Assembly (NCBI GenBank): GCA_002917775.1
Contig: KZ627161.1
Location: 982,733-1,046,732, forward strand
From: Glaciozyma antarctica PI12
Lineage: Eukaryota; Basidiomycota; Microbotryomycetes; Kriegeriales; Camptobasidiaceae
Direction: 5' to 3'
Length of the DNA stretch: 64,000 nt
Shown here: positions 11,592-22,952 of the stretch, in pieces
How the letters are laid out: each line of letters opens with the position of its first letter
How positions within the stretch are numbered: the stretch's first letter is position 1
Notes under the pieces: generated by a model
The model's input: only the letters and a program-made list of their open reading frames with translations
Databases searched by the model: none
What the model was told of the DNA's origin: nothing
Made by a program: the position numbers and the translations under genes

Positions 11592-12137
11592 AGCTGAAGA
11601 TTGAGGGAGAGCTGAGGGAGGGAGGAAGAGAGGCGCGAGCACGGAGCGATGCGGAGGAGGAGTACGTAGGGAGTGTTAGCTGCTGTAGCTTAGGGCGAGG
11701 ACGTCGAGCGAGCGGAAGCTTACGTGTGTGTTGGAGAGGAGAAGAGAGGAGGACAAGGGCCGGCGAACGCAGCGCTCGACGTTCGACGCGACTGCCCTCT
11801 CCGCCTGACCTCTCGTTGAAAGCCGCCGTTTGCTCAGCGATGGGTAGGCGTACACAGGCTATCAAATTCCATCAAGGGGAGTACGTCGCAAAACAGGGCG
11901 ACCAGGATATTAAAAGGTACGCTCGTGACTGGCACGAGCGCGGCGAAACGGGGTGGGTTGGGGAACGGTTGACGTCCGCAAGGAAGCCAAGATGGAGAGA
12001 GGAACAACGTAGGGGGGGTATAAGAGCAGGATACTGCAAAAGATCGAAGGCGGGTCTGCGAAAAAGAGGTAGCGTCAGTGTCGTTCGTCGCAACCGAGGA
12101 ACTTGCAAACTCACATCGCGCTGTGCGTGCAGCACGC
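11592..12137. other. Intergenic between beta-tubulin start and WHI2-like stop
   Basis: Probable beta-tubulin promoter. No supported gene, RNA or repeat was seen. A 153-codon + strand open frame here (11726-12187) has basic, repeat-free composition, overlaps the 3' end of the neighbour and resembles nothing recognised. Confidence 0.5.
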
Positions 12138-13372
12138 TCAGATCAGACTCAGCTCGAGAGTCCACACTCTCCGAGCCCAGACTTTAATCTCCCTCGCGTC
12201 CGAAGTTCCCTCGTCGAGGACGAGTTCCGTCGCGTCCCACCAGCACTTGCGCTGCGAAACCAATCTTGATCAGCTCACGCTCTCCGCAACCGCCAAACTC
12301 ATCTCTGAATCAAAACTCCCCCAGAACCCGTGCTGGTCGGAAGACTCACCGCCGGCTTCCTCCAAAACAGCAGCAGCTTCTGCGCCGTTGCGAGCTGCTG
12401 AGCGTTGACCTGCACACCGGGCTTCTCGACTGAAGCGTCGATGGCGTCTTCGGGAGAGACGATGGGAGGGTGGACGATGCCGGTCTTAAGGAGGACGAGG
12501 GCGATCGAGGCGATGCAGCAGCGATTGGGCTCGAGGGAGCGGTAGCCCCAAGTGTCCTCGCGCTCAAAGCCGCTGCGTTCATAGATCTGAATCAGCTTCC
12601 CGCCTTCGCGCTCGTGGTTCCTCAGGAAGCCCGAGGGCAGAGAGGAGAACGCACCTCATACAGAGCATGTCAATGAGATGCTGCTCCGCAACGTTGTTCT
12701 CCCGGTTGACGTTCCGCTGCAACGCCGTGAAGATGCTCTTGCGCTCGAGGAGAGAGTTTCCACAGTCGACCTTGAGCTTCAGCAGCGCCTTGTTCGGCTG
12801 CCCCGCCTCGTTCGTCCTGGGCACGTCATCCCCGCCCTCCCCTCCCGCATCCACCACCGTTCCGTCCACGATGGCGCCTTTGGGCGGGATCGCAAAGTAC
12901 TCGAGCTCCTCGCGAAGGACGATGATGGCTTGCTTGAGGAAGAGGGGGTTCTGCATGCTCGATTGGTTGGCGAACGAGTCGGCGAGGTCGCGTCGGGGGC
13001 CAGATGGAGGTCCGTAGAAGTCGTCGCGAGCTGTGCTGAAGAAGCCCAGGACGAACTCGAGGCACTGAGCATCGAACTGCGTGGATAGGACGGTTCATCA
13101 GGACCTTGCTCAGGAGCAGTGGGTCACTCATGGAGGGACAGGAGGACCACCCCCGATGTTGACAGACTCCCACTCACCTCGACGTAGTATACATCCTCTC
13201 CCTCCTCCGTATCGTCTCCGTCTTGCCGCGCTTGGCGTTGAGGGCTGAGGACGACTCCGTTGGGAAACAAACACAGCAGGACGCTCTCCGGAAGCTCCAT
13301 GAGCGCCTCTCGTTCGAGGCTGATCCTGGTTCCGCGCAGGTCCAAAGTGACTTTCGTGCTTGTGCTCGCCAT
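12138..13372 (-). CDS. Whi2-like BTB/POZ growth-regulator protein
   Basis: The N-terminus, LDLRGTRISLEREALMELPE followed by SVLLCLFPNGV (residues about 10-40), is the BTB-type opening seen in fungal Whi2 and its relatives, which dampen growth signalling with Psr phosphatases under stress. After an intron following VYYVE comes FDAQCLEFVLGFF, the usual second half of that BTB fold. MQNPLFLKQAIIVLREELEY, GNSLLERKSIFTALQ and a conserved C-terminus RKCWWDATELVLD…VWARRVWTLELSLI follow (stop TGA at 12138-12140). The start is the ATG at 13372. About five introns. It is divergent from the F-box-like gene at 13845. Family membership is by motif resemblance; the exact role here is inferred. Confidence 0.75.
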
Positions 13373-13844
13373 GTTGAGAGGTTGTGCAGTGCGGTGAAAG
13401 TGGGAGGGAGACGAAGCTGAGCCGGTCGACGCAGCATCTCCAAGAGCAGCGCCAGTTCGGTGCTTTCTCTCCTTGGCCCTCTACTCAAGGTTGCAGAGGC
13501 ACTCTATCTGGTCTCTAAGCCATCTCTACGGCCGCGCCGAGTCGCTACTTGGATCCAGCCTCGCCCTCACTCTCTTTCCCAACCTTCAGCCAAATCGACT
13601 CGACCATCCCACTCCTCTCCTCCTCTCCCGAGACGTACGCCCTGGAAAAGGGAGGGTCGACCAACGCCCACCAGCTCCACCTACAACGCAAACGCACCTA
13701 GAGAGCAACAAGCAGCGGAGAGGCCGTCCTATCGCGTTATCTTGAGGTGTGCTCGCCTCGTGGCTGTGGGGGTGCGGGGGAAGCAGCTGACGGTGTTGTT
13801 GCGGGCACGCAGACTATCTTCTTCTAGACCAGCCTCCCTACACC
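13373..13844. promoter_or_regulatory. Divergent promoter region, WHI2-like / F-box-like genes
   Basis: This 472-bp region separates two divergently read genes. No clear TATA box or repeat was seen. Short open frames on both strands have no recognisable product. Confidence 0.4.
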
Positions 13845-14996
13845 ATGGACGACCTCGCTCCCTTCGTTCCGTGCGAGATTCTCATTGAAGTCCTCGATCT
13901 CCTGCCCTCTCGGTCCTTGCTTCTCCTTCGAGGGATCTCGTACGCCAAAAGCTGCTGCACCTGCGAGGCGATTATTGACACACTCTCTCAAGACGCGACT
14001 TCCTCGCCGCCGTCGATACCCTGCTTCGGAACCGCTTGCTGGCAATAACCAACAGCGAGCGTCATGAGATCGTGGTGGGTCGTTCCCCGTCCCTAACGTA
14101 GAACGAAAAATTGATGCCGGAGAACATTGCAGTTCGAGAGCAGCTCGCCTTCCGAGTACAGGACGACGCACCGCCAGCTCCTCCGCTTCTCTCACTTTCT
14201 CGAGTCGACCTCCGTCGTCTCCACCGACATTGCCTTCTTCGCACTTCCTGCCGACCCACCCGTAGCTCAGTTCCTACCTTTGGACGACGACGAGATGTTT
14301 GGGAGCTACCTCCTCTCGTGAGTGCCTTCGCTCCCGCACTCCGTTCGCTCTGACCACCGCGCTCGAGCCAGGATCCACATTCGCGCCATCGAGAAACCCA
14401 GCGACCCGCTCCCGGACTCCCCGCCCTCCTCGCCGCCTTCCCAATCCGAAATTCGCCTCGCCTCCATCCCTCCTTCCACCAGCACCACCGCCCGCGCCAC
14501 CCCGATCTCAACCTTTGCCGTCGGTCGTCGCGCCGGCCCTTCTCCCCCCTCCTCAGCCCCCACTACACCTCGCTCGACCCCTCCCCGCCCGCGCGCCTTC
14601 CTGTCCTTCTCTATCTCCCTCGCCGAAGGCCTCGAGCGGCTTTACCGCACCTGGTTCGAGGACGAGGCCCTCGAGCCGCCCATCTTGCCTTCGCACGCCC
14701 ATCCGCGCCGCACGGTACTTCAAGTCCTCGTCCCCTCCGGTTCCTGCGGACTCCTCGAGGCTTCGATTGAATGCTACCAGGTCGCTCCGGTGCAGCCAGC
14801 GGCGGGATCGACGAGGAGTATCTCGTACCCGTTCTCGGCGTACGGCTCCGCGTCGTATACGCCAGGTCAGCCGAGGCTGTTTGAGTTCTTCTACTCGAAG
14901 CTGAAGCTTGAGGTGGGCAAGATCGTGGTGGGAGTCGAGGAGGGGCTGGGGAAGGGGTCGAAGAGAGGAGAGGTGGTCATGTGGATGCGAGTATGA
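13845..14996 (+). CDS. Hypothetical protein with F-box-like N-terminus
   Basis: The reading begins MDDLAPFVPCEILIEVLDLL PSRSLLLLR (13845 on), which fits an F-box start (LPxEIL.EVLDLLP..DLL.L). F-box proteins link substrates to SCF ubiquitin ligases. An intron (GTACGCC…CTCAAG) leads to SRDFLAAVDTLLRNRLLAIT, and further introns end near 14125 and 14371. The second half carries Ser/Pro-rich linkers and an ordered block (SFSISLAEGLERLYRTWFED, then TVLQVLVPSGSCGLLEASIE) ending at the TGA of …VVMWMRV. I do not recognise the C-terminal part. It is convergent with the PriA-like gene. Confidence 0.55.
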
Positions 14997-15504
14997 GGAG
15001 CGAGATTGTTTTTGATGGTGAGTGGGCTTTCGCTGTCGGTACCGTCGCTCCGTACTGACGTTGAGCTGTATGGTCGCAGTAGTGTTGCTGTTTAGTCGCC
15101 GAACTTTGTGGATTCCCTTCTTTGTGTTTGACACCCCTTTCCCTTTCGTTCGCTGTCCCTGCCTTCCCCTATGACTATCCCATCCCAGTTCATGTCCCCC
15201 TTGAAACAAATGCCTCGTAACCATGTTCCCTTCCCAGCGAGAGAGATCTCGAGAAAGCGAAGTGCGAGAGATCCTGGATCTGAGCTTCGCAAGGCCCGTA
15301 TTCAGCTCTTTCTTCGCTGCTCTCACTCTCTCTTCGTCGATCTAGCGACCACAAGTACAGTCTACCGCTAATGGATTCCCAATGTCGCGTACAGAGTCTA
15401 ACTGAGGTGGGAGAGAAGTAGTCGCTACATGGTGGGTACTAAAAACAGACGGGGTATCCCCTCCAGCTAGCGCGAAAGCGACCCAAGAAAGGCCGTTCAC
15501 CCAC
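14997..15504. other. Intergenic between convergent genes
   Basis: 508 bp between the stop of the F-box-like gene and the stop of the PriA-like gene. No gene, repeat or RNA was recognised. It should hold both 3' UTRs. Confidence 0.5.
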
Positions 15505-17381
15505 CTAATGCACATGAGGCGAAGCATGAGTGCGCTTTGAGCGTGCTCTCCGATGGCGAGCGGTCGGCGCGACTTTTTGGCAGCCCGTCGAGGCGGCGTT
15601 GGGCTTGTAGCCTGCTTCGCAGGAGAAGATGACGCAGGTTCCGGCGCTGCAGCCGACACCCGAGGAATGGGGAGCTTCGAGGCAGTTGACGCCTGGGAGG
15701 AGAGAAGTTAGCGTGCGAAGCGAGGGAGGAGGAATGCGAGACGTACCCTCGCCCATCGAGGCACATCCGCCGCATGACTCGATCGAGTACGAGGTATCGA
15801 GGCTGGAGAGGAGAAGTTAACCTACAGAAACGCGACGAGCGAGGGAGGAAGCTCACCACTCGTATCCTCCGATTGCAGCGAGTCCCGAGCGATCAGGTGC
15901 GCGGAATGCAGAAAATCCAGATGCTTGAGCAACGAGGAAGGAGGCGGATCCAGTGATAGGGCAGGCAGTCTCCTTTCTGAATAAGAAAGAGCCGTCAGGA
16001 ACTGCAGCGAGAGAAGCAAACAGCGAAAGCGACGTACCCAGGGCAAAGAGTGACCTGCTTGGGGACCTTGCTCTTCTTCACGCGGGCGCGAGCACTCGCG
16101 CTGGTCGTGCAGATACCGTTTACGAGGCGGTAGGGCGAAACGCAAGAGACGGTGATACACTGCGAGTTCACACAGGTGACGACGCCGAACGGAACAGCGC
16201 AAGTCTTGCCGAGAGAACCGCTGCAAGGGATTTGGGATCAGCTCAGCTTCCACGAGAGCGATAGAGTGCGAAGAACTCACCAGTTGTTGGGGTCGGTAGT
16301 CACAGTACGACAGATTGAAACTGATGCGTCAAAGACGTAGCCATCGAGGCAGCCGACGGGAGCGCAAATTCCGTTGAGGCAGGAAGATCCGAATCCGTTC
16401 GCGAACGTGCTCGGGCAGACGCGACCAAACGCTCCGCTGTAAGATGCATATCGTTAGCGAGCGGTCTGAGAAGGAGACCTGAGAATTAACAAACCAGTTA
16501 TTCACGTCGGTCTTCACGTCCACGGAGACGCAAGCGGTGCCCGACGCCGAGGCGGTGAATCCATTCAAGCAGCCTCCAACGACGCAACTTCCGCCGAAGC
16601 ACGAAGCGGAAGACGCTCCGCTAGGAGTGCGGCAGAGGAGCCCAAGTCCTCCGCAGTTGTTGTTGTCGACGAGGTAGTTGATCGCTTGGCAAACGCCGTT
16701 GATGAGCTGGAATCCGGTAGCGCAGCTTGAGATGCTGCAAATGCCGGCGGAACAGCTGGCGAACCCGTTGAAGGAGGGGCAGATCCTGCCGAGGCTTCCG
16801 CTGCGGAGAGGTTCAGGATTAGCTTTCGTTTGTGAGGGAGGAGCGAGGAGAAATAACGCACCAGTTGAAGATGTCGGTCTGAACCTGAATACACGCTTGG
16901 GCGGCAGTCGAAAAGGCGAAACCAGCGGCGCAGGCAGACTGCGAAAAATCACCGTCAGCGATTGCGAAGCGAGGCAGAGAGCGAGACTCACAAAGCACCT
17001 TCCGGACGCACAAGAGACGCTTCCCGTGAGACCGTTGCGGTAGGAAGTGGGGCACACAAATGCGAGGGTTCCACCTGTCGCGGATCACGGAATCAGCTAC
17101 GATTCCCTCGGCTCGGTCACTCGTCCCATTTCAATCCAGTCTGCCAGGTCGCCTGAAATCCCATGCACCACGAGCCTCGTTGAGAGTAACTTACAGTTGC
17201 GCACGTCCGTCTGCGTGTCAACACACGCTCCAAGGAGTCCAATTCCGCAGAGAACGTTGCCGACGAGACCCCTCTTCTCGAGGTCATCTGGAGACTCGGC
17301 GGGAGCGAGATCGGCGCTGAGTGCGACGACGGAAGAAATGGCGAACGCCAAGGCGAGGAGGCTGGCAGGATTGAAGAGCAT
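15505..17381 (-). CDS. PriA-like secreted cysteine-rich repeat protein
   Basis: The predicted protein starts MLFNPASLLALAFAISSVVA, a clear signal peptide, followed by a short pro-region ending in a dibasic LEKR|G Kex2-type site. Then come about five to six Cys-rich modules of one pattern: G..G..CP..F.NG...C..G.C....C..G(F/Y)......C......D.NNW. Introns fall repeatedly just after the NW or NC at the end of a module, so modules match exons. The C-terminal block (SYSIESCGGCASMGEG, VNCLEAPHSSGVGCSAGTC, SCEAGYKPN) is the part most like fungal PriA proteins. It ends in a basic tail …RHRRARSKRTHASPHVH. Role: cell-surface or secreted protein of unknown molecular function. The start is ATG at 17381. 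Confidence 0.75.
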
Positions 17382-18354
17382 GGCTAGAGAGAGAGACGAG
17401 GTTGGAGAGGAGAGGAGAGGAGGAGAGGAAGAACGAGGCGAGTCGGCCGAAGAGAGTGGGGTTCCTAAGGACAGGAGTTGTGGGGAGTGGAGGTTACGAT
17501 GGACCTTGAGCGCAAAAGATAGAGAGGGAGAGAGGAAAAGGACGAGCTCGAGGCGTTGGAAAGCAGGTCAATCAAGCTAATTGAACGGCGGACCCCTGCG
17601 CAGACGTCGGATGAAGCCTCGATGCGCTCGACAGGCACCAGCGCAGAGATTTCATCCTGATTCAGGACGAGGAGAGTGAAACCACCAGAGCGATAAGTCA
17701 GGAACAGAGAGAGGAACGCTCAATCCGGCCTCGAATTCGCTCAACGAAAAGATCGCCCGTAATTGATTGCCCCGTCGCGACGCGCACAGGCTGCTTCACT
17801 CTCGTCCTCGCTTACCGATGCGCCTGGAACACGCAGTGGAAGATTCACTCCAAGGTCTGCTATCGAGGTGGCGGCGGCGTAGATTCCTCGACAAGTTGGG
17901 AGTTGGGAGGCTGCAGTTTTCGCTAGTTTCTGCGAAGAACCTTACATAGCTGCAACCGCAGCCCCCTCGTTCTCAAGGACCGTAAGTTCCACAAACGCTA
18001 CGCTAAGAGAGTTTGTCATTTCGACTTGTTGCGAGCTTGGGAGTGGGATCAGGCCCAGCCGCACTGAGGAGCCGGTTTCGACCCGTGGTGCTGAAGCTGT
18101 TTGCTCTCGGCAGGATAGAGCCTTAGAGCCTTTTCGGCACCAGAAACACTGCTGAGCTACTCAGTAACCAGTTCCTCGAGTGAATAGGGAAGCAACCCAA
18201 TCTCGCCCACTATTCCGCGGACGATGGTAGTTTAATTAGAACGTTCAGTCCCAGGGGGGGTAGGAATTAAATATTTAATTCGAGCCCACCTGGCTTTCCA
18301 AACTCCTCTTGCGCTTCTACCTCATCTTCATGGCCTAGATCCGTTTTGGGAACG
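17382..18354. other. Intergenic, PriA-like promoter side
   Basis: About 970 bp with no supported gene. It contains the upstream region of the PriA-like gene and, near its right end, the 18-bp AT palindrome listed separately. Confidence 0.5.
18264..18281. promoter_or_regulatory. Perfect 18-bp AT-rich palindrome
   Basis: GAATTAAATATTTAATTC equals its own reverse complement. It is one of very few AT-only stretches in this GC-rich window and sits about 75-90 bp upstream of the possible start codons at 18346/18355. It could serve as a TATA-type core promoter or a dimer binding site. The function is inferred. Confidence 0.4.
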
Positions 18355-18753
18355 ATGAAGGCGCCGGGGACGATACTCGGCGCCTCGGGAGTCGAGTACA
18401 AGGTAAGCTCTCGCGCTGCAGCAGGCACCCGCGCGAGTGAAGCTGACCTCTCCTCCTCACCTCATTCTTCAGTTGTGCCTCTGCAACGCCGTCTCATCTC
18501 TACCAACTTGCACGCCAGCCGAGCTCCTCTCCTGCCCGTGTACGTACACCAGGGCGCTCAACTCTCTACAGCTCGTGAGTCGGCGCGAACTTTTTTTCCT
18601 CCTCCCCTCCCCTCCCAGTACCCCCATGGCAAGTCAGGTTACCCGCTACCTCCTCGTGAGGATCTACCCAAGCGATTACAGCCGTTACGTTCGTGGGAAA
18701 TGAAATGCTTCACCGCAGCAGAACCCCTCACAAGGGTCCTGTCGTCCTCCTGA
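18355..18753 (+). CDS. Possible small spliced gene, function unknown
   Basis: An open frame starts ATG at 18355 (MKAPGTILGASGVEYK). It meets a canonical GTAAGC donor at 18403 and a TTCTTCAG acceptor at 18472 with a CTGAC branch between them. It continues LCLCNAVSSLPTCTPAELLS to a GTGAGT donor at 18575, and after a 44-nt intron (acceptor at 18618) runs in frame to TGA at 18751-18753. That gives about 95 residues with no recognisable family. The splice signals and AT-rich upstream element are the only support. It may instead be the 5' part of a structured transcript extending into the hairpin cluster. Confidence 0.25.
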   Translation: MKAPGTILGASGVEYKVSSRAAAGTRASEADLSSSPHSSVVPLQRRLISTNLHASRAPLLPVYVHQGAQLSTARESARTFFPPPLPSQYPHGKSGYPLPPREDLPKRLQPLRSWEMKCFTAAEPLTRVLSSS

Positions 18754-18770
18754 GTGGACGCTTGGTTTTT

Positions 18771-18949
18771 TCGACCTTCCGGTCGAGCCGATTTGGTTCC
18801 TGCGCCTGTTCTTACGAACGGGCAGGGAGCACTTCCTGCGCCTGTTCTCGCGAATGGGCAGGGAGGGTTTCGGGGCGTTGGGCTCTCTTTCGGGAGAGCT
18901 TCGACGCCGTCTGAGCATCCTAGTGTTTGGACAGACAGCTTTTCGAAGC
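18771..18949. ncRNA. Hairpin cluster, candidate structured RNA
   Basis: Five stem-loops lie in about 180 bp. TCGACC-ttcc-GGTCGA is at 18771-18786. Two tandem copies, 36 bp apart, of TTCCT-GC-GCCTGTTC-loop-GAAYGGGC-AGGGA are at 18797-18828 and 18833-18864. A two-stem hairpin is at 18874-18908 (outer GGCGT/ACGCC, inner GCTCTC/GAGAGC), and GCTT-TTCG-AAGC is at 18938-18949. The strand is unknown since inverted repeats fold either way; a + strand transcript would follow from the small gene upstream. No known RNA family was recognised. It could also be a 3' UTR or a relic repeat. Confidence 0.35.
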
Positions 18950-19546
18950 ACCTCCCCTTCCTTTTCCGTCTCTCGCTATGCTCCATACGTGGGCGAAGAA
19001 CTGTACTAACTCTTGGTCGCTACTCAGGTTTCGATCTCGCCGACACCTCAAGCTCTGCTCGCTGGGACTTTGGGATGGGAGGGAGGGAGGAGCTTGTGTA
19101 CCTGTTTCGTGCTCCCTGAAAAACAGCCTCGTTCCCTCCATCATGAGCCAGGCGACACGCTTCTATTGCGCTTCTTCCTCTCGATAAAGTTCGGGACGAG
19201 ATCACGTTCGAATCTCGTCGTCGTGCCTGAATCCCTCGCACGCTCGTGCTCTCCCGTGCTCACGCTCGCGACGAGAGTAGAGAGCCCAGGTCGTCGTGCA
19301 GCAGCCAGCTCGCTCCCGTCGAGGAATGGGGCCGAATGAAGGGAGAGCACGCCGAAGGCTCTACATGCTCGCAACGGCACGGCAACGACAAGGCAGAAAC
19401 AATGAATTGCGGAGGAGAACAAGGGCAGCTGAACGGGGGAAGGAGTAGGAATACGAGGGAGAGATACGGGGGAAGCTAAGGTCATGCTGGAAAGGCGACT
19501 TGGAGCGCGAGGGAAGCGGAGATCTACGCGAGGGACGAGAGGGCGT
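18950..19546. other. Intergenic downstream of fungalysin gene
   Basis: About 600 bp without a supported gene. It should include the 3' UTR of the metalloprotease gene. Short open frames on both strands are compositionally unremarkable. Confidence 0.45.
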
Positions 19547-22500
19547 CTACTTGGTGCTGCACTTCTTGGGAACCGAGTTATCCTCCGTGCGAAGTGCTAA
19601 ACCCCTGCGAGCATCATCAGCGTTAGCGAGCGTTCTTGAGCACGATGCGGTGAGACGGGGACGAACCAAGGGGTGCTGCCGACGACGGCGGCCTCGGGAC
19701 CGAGTCCGCGCTTCGAGAAGGCCTTCCAGATGAGGCAGGCGTTCGCACCGTCGGTGAGAGCTTTGTCAGCCTGCGAGAAAGGTCGCGTCAGCGTCCGAAG
19801 CGAGGAGTGAGAGCGCGAAAAAACGCACCTGGAGGATGGCGTCGCGCGCGTCCTGGAACGTAGGACGGCAAGGCTGGAGCTTGAGACCGTCGACGACGAG
19901 CTGGACGGCGAGAGTGTTGCCGTACTTGGGGACCTTGAGGCCCTTGGCGTTGACGACGTAGAAGTCCGAGTCGGTCGTGTGGGCGGCGGGAGGGAAGAGG
20001 CCAGAGTGGAAGCCGTGCTCGGCGATGAGGAGCTGAGCCATCTCGAAGAGCATCTCAGCCCAGACTGCGAGAGAAGCGACTCGTTAGTCGTAGCGCGAAG
20101 AGTGGGGCTGGAGTGAACGCACCCTCGCCGATGGCGTGGACGCCCCAGTAGCCGGGCTTGTCGAGCGACTTGTACGAATCGAGGTTGACCTTGAGATCCG
20201 TCGAGTACGGGTAGTTGCGAATGCCGCCAGCGCGTGCGGACGCCCAGGAGCCCATGTCGAACTCGGTCTCGTTCTTGCTGTGCATCCGGATCATGGTCGC
20301 GAAGAAGTCTCCCCATCCTTCTCCCATTCCTACGCACTAAGAGTCAGTACGCGAGAAGAGAGGGAAGGAAGGAAAGAACGCACCTCCTGCTTCTCCCCAG
20401 CCGAGGCAGCCAGAGTTGGCGGGACCACCGGTGAGACGAGTCGAGATGCCGTGAGCGTACTCGTGGATGACGATGCCAGCTTCGAAATCGCCGTCGCGGT
20501 ACCTGAAGACGACAGCGGATCAGCAGGGTTGGCGAGTACGACGAACGAGAGTCTCCTCACGGCTGAGCGCCAGTCCAGAAGTACATGCGCATGCGACTGC
20601 GATTCAACGACATCAGCAGCGAAAAGCGAGAAAGCGAGGAAGCAAACGCACGGGCGCTGGCCATCAGGAGGCGTGGCAAAGTTGGCGTTGTTCGTGCCCG
20701 AGCCGTCCTGCGCGTTCGCCTGAACGGCGTCGTTGCCGAGTCCTCCTCGTCCAAAGTTGTAGTCCTGAAAGTTGCCCGAAGCCTCGTCGAAGCCGTACCG
20801 GTCTAAGAATCGGGGGGAGAGCGTAAGCTACGAGCTTTGAGGTGGATCGTGGGGCAGAAACTCGTTACAGAACAGGTCGTGGATCTCGTTGTTCGTGTAG
20901 AAGAGCTCAGTGACGGCGGCGTCGATGTAGGCTACACATTCCAGTCGTCAGCAGGTGAAGATGAGCGAAGGTGGAACGAGAAACGTACTCTTGGGGTCGA
21001 GAGGCGTGCCAGCCTTGGGCCATCCGAGCTTGAAGTCGAACGTCATGTTGGCTCCTCCGCTCGGGCGGTAGTTGTGCTCGTAGCCATTGCCACCATCTGG
21101 GTTGTCCTGAGCGTAGACGTTGTTACCCCTGAGTGAGGAGAAGGTCAGCTGCGAGCTTTGAATAGGGGAGAGGGAGACGGACCTCGTGTCGGAGAAGAGC
21201 TTGTCCTTGCCGACCTTGAACGAGCTGGGGATCGTGTGCCAGCCAGAGGGAGAAGCTGCGAAAGAGTGAGGGTCAACCAGAGGGAAGGAGCGGGCGAAGA
21301 ACCGAACGCACCCTCGTTATCGAGCTCAATGAGACTGCCCTTGAGCGTCTGACGCTTGCCCACGTCGGGAGCGTTCCTGCGCGACGGAATAAATCAGCGA
21401 CGAGCGCGACGAAGCAGGAGCGGAACGAACTCACACTCCCCAAGGGAAGACGCGGTACGAAGGCTTCGCACCCTTGAATCCAGGCTCGACCAGAGTGGGC
21501 TCGACGACCTCCTTCTCGGCAAAGTTCTTGTGGCCGAGCGCGCGCGCGATCGTCGCACGATCCCATTGGGGAGTAAAGCCGGTAGCGACGTGGAGAGCGT
21601 TGAAGCCAAGCTCGCCGCCGGTAGGGCGGAAGTCGCGAACCCAATCGACGACCATGAGAGTCTCCTCGTTGCCCTCGACGTCGGCGGTGGCCGAAACGTA
21701 CGCCTCGTACTGGTTGTCGTCCGTGCGGAGTTCGTACTTCCAAGCGAGCTTGAGGTCCTCGCCGTCCTGGACGTAGACGAGAGAGGCGGCGACGGGATCG
21801 ACGGCGGTAGGGACGTTGAGAATCGTGTGGGTGTGCGCGCTCGAGCTCTCGTCGGAGGGGACGACGGTCATGAGGTCGATCATGTCGGTGCGGGCGGTGG
21901 AGAGGAGGGCCTCGATGAGGATGGAGGAGGGGGACTGGAGGGCGAGGAAGGAGAGGAGGCCATGACGGGGGTCGACCTGGTGCTTGGTGGCGGTGGGGTC
22001 GAAGGGAGGGGACGAATACTCGCCGAGAATGTCGTCCGCACCTTGAGGTCCCGTGTCGAGGCGGGAAGGTCCCGACCCAAAGACGACCTGGGCCGCCTCG
22101 TTGGCGACGCCACCGGCCCATGAGGCGACCTTATTCTTCCACCCGTCGATCGACTCCTCCGACTTGACGACGCTGGCGTAAGAGCTGTCGCCGTACGAGA
22201 GGATCTCGGACGAGGAAAGATCCACGTTGACGTTCAGGTTGCCGTTCGCGACCCGCCTTCCCTCGACGACCTGGACGAAGTGGGCGTGGAAGAGGCCGTT
22301 GTGGGAGGAGAGGTACCCGTCCACGAGCTGGAACTGGGCGGAAGGGTGGAGAGCCTCGACGAACGAGGACGCTAGCTCGCGGCCTACGCAAGACGCGGCG
22401 TCGATGGCGCGGTCGCAGCGCGACGAGATGAGTCCGCCGACGAGTGATGCCGCTTCTGCGTTGAAGCCGACGAGGGCTGAGGAAGGGGAGTCGGTCCAGT

Positions 22501-22678
22501 GGACGGCGGTGGGGATGCGAGGGCCAAAGTTCAACGTCTTGCGGACCGAGGAGGCGTGCTGTTGACCTCCTGAGCTGAAGGGTGCGGGGATGACGATGGC
22601 CGATGCGGTGGCGGCGAGGACTGAGAGGGAGAGCAAGCCTGCTCGTCGCCTACGGGGGTGCTGGTGAGTGAGTGCCAT
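19547..22678 (-). CDS. Fungalysin, secreted M36 zinc metalloprotease
   Basis: M36 fungalysins are secreted endoproteases made as proenzymes. The start at 22678 gives [27 protein letters not shown], a signal peptide after a basic n-region. A long propeptide (FTP-like: [29 protein letters not shown]) of about 230 residues follows. The mature region shows [21 protein letters not shown], the zinc site HEYAHG (HExxH, about 20450) and the third ligand in [13 protein letters not shown], then [13 protein letters not shown] and a C-terminus …SVPKKCSTK (stop TAG, complement at 19547-19549). About ten introns interrupt the second half. All catalytic residues are present. In the neighbourhood it faces the divergent YVC1 gene across 274 bp. 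Confidence 0.94.
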
Positions 22679-22952
22679 CGAGTCGAGTTGTGTTGAGGTG
22701 ATGGCAGGGGGACAAGAGAGAAGATCGGCTGACGCTGACGATAAGAGCAGCCTGGCGCCGAGGCCTTCGCCGCGAGGTTTGATATTCTCTGGTTCTTGGG
22801 GCTCCTCTGCTCGCGCTCTCCTGCTCTGATAATACTCAAAGCAACTTTAGGCTAAGCAGGCGAAAAATCCCAGGAGGTGGAGCAGCCGACTCGAAATAAG
22901 AGTTAAAGAGGTACTCTGAGCGAACGCCGCCTTTCTCCTCTCACCGCTCTCA

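Noticed and set aside
11726-12187. 153-codon + strand frame between beta-tubulin and the Whi2-like gene
   Set aside because: It lies in the likely beta-tubulin promoter and runs into the antisense of conserved Whi2-like coding sequence.
19190-19235. TTCGAATC motif resembling a tRNA T arm
   Set aside because: No flanking stems, D arm or acceptor can be drawn around it.
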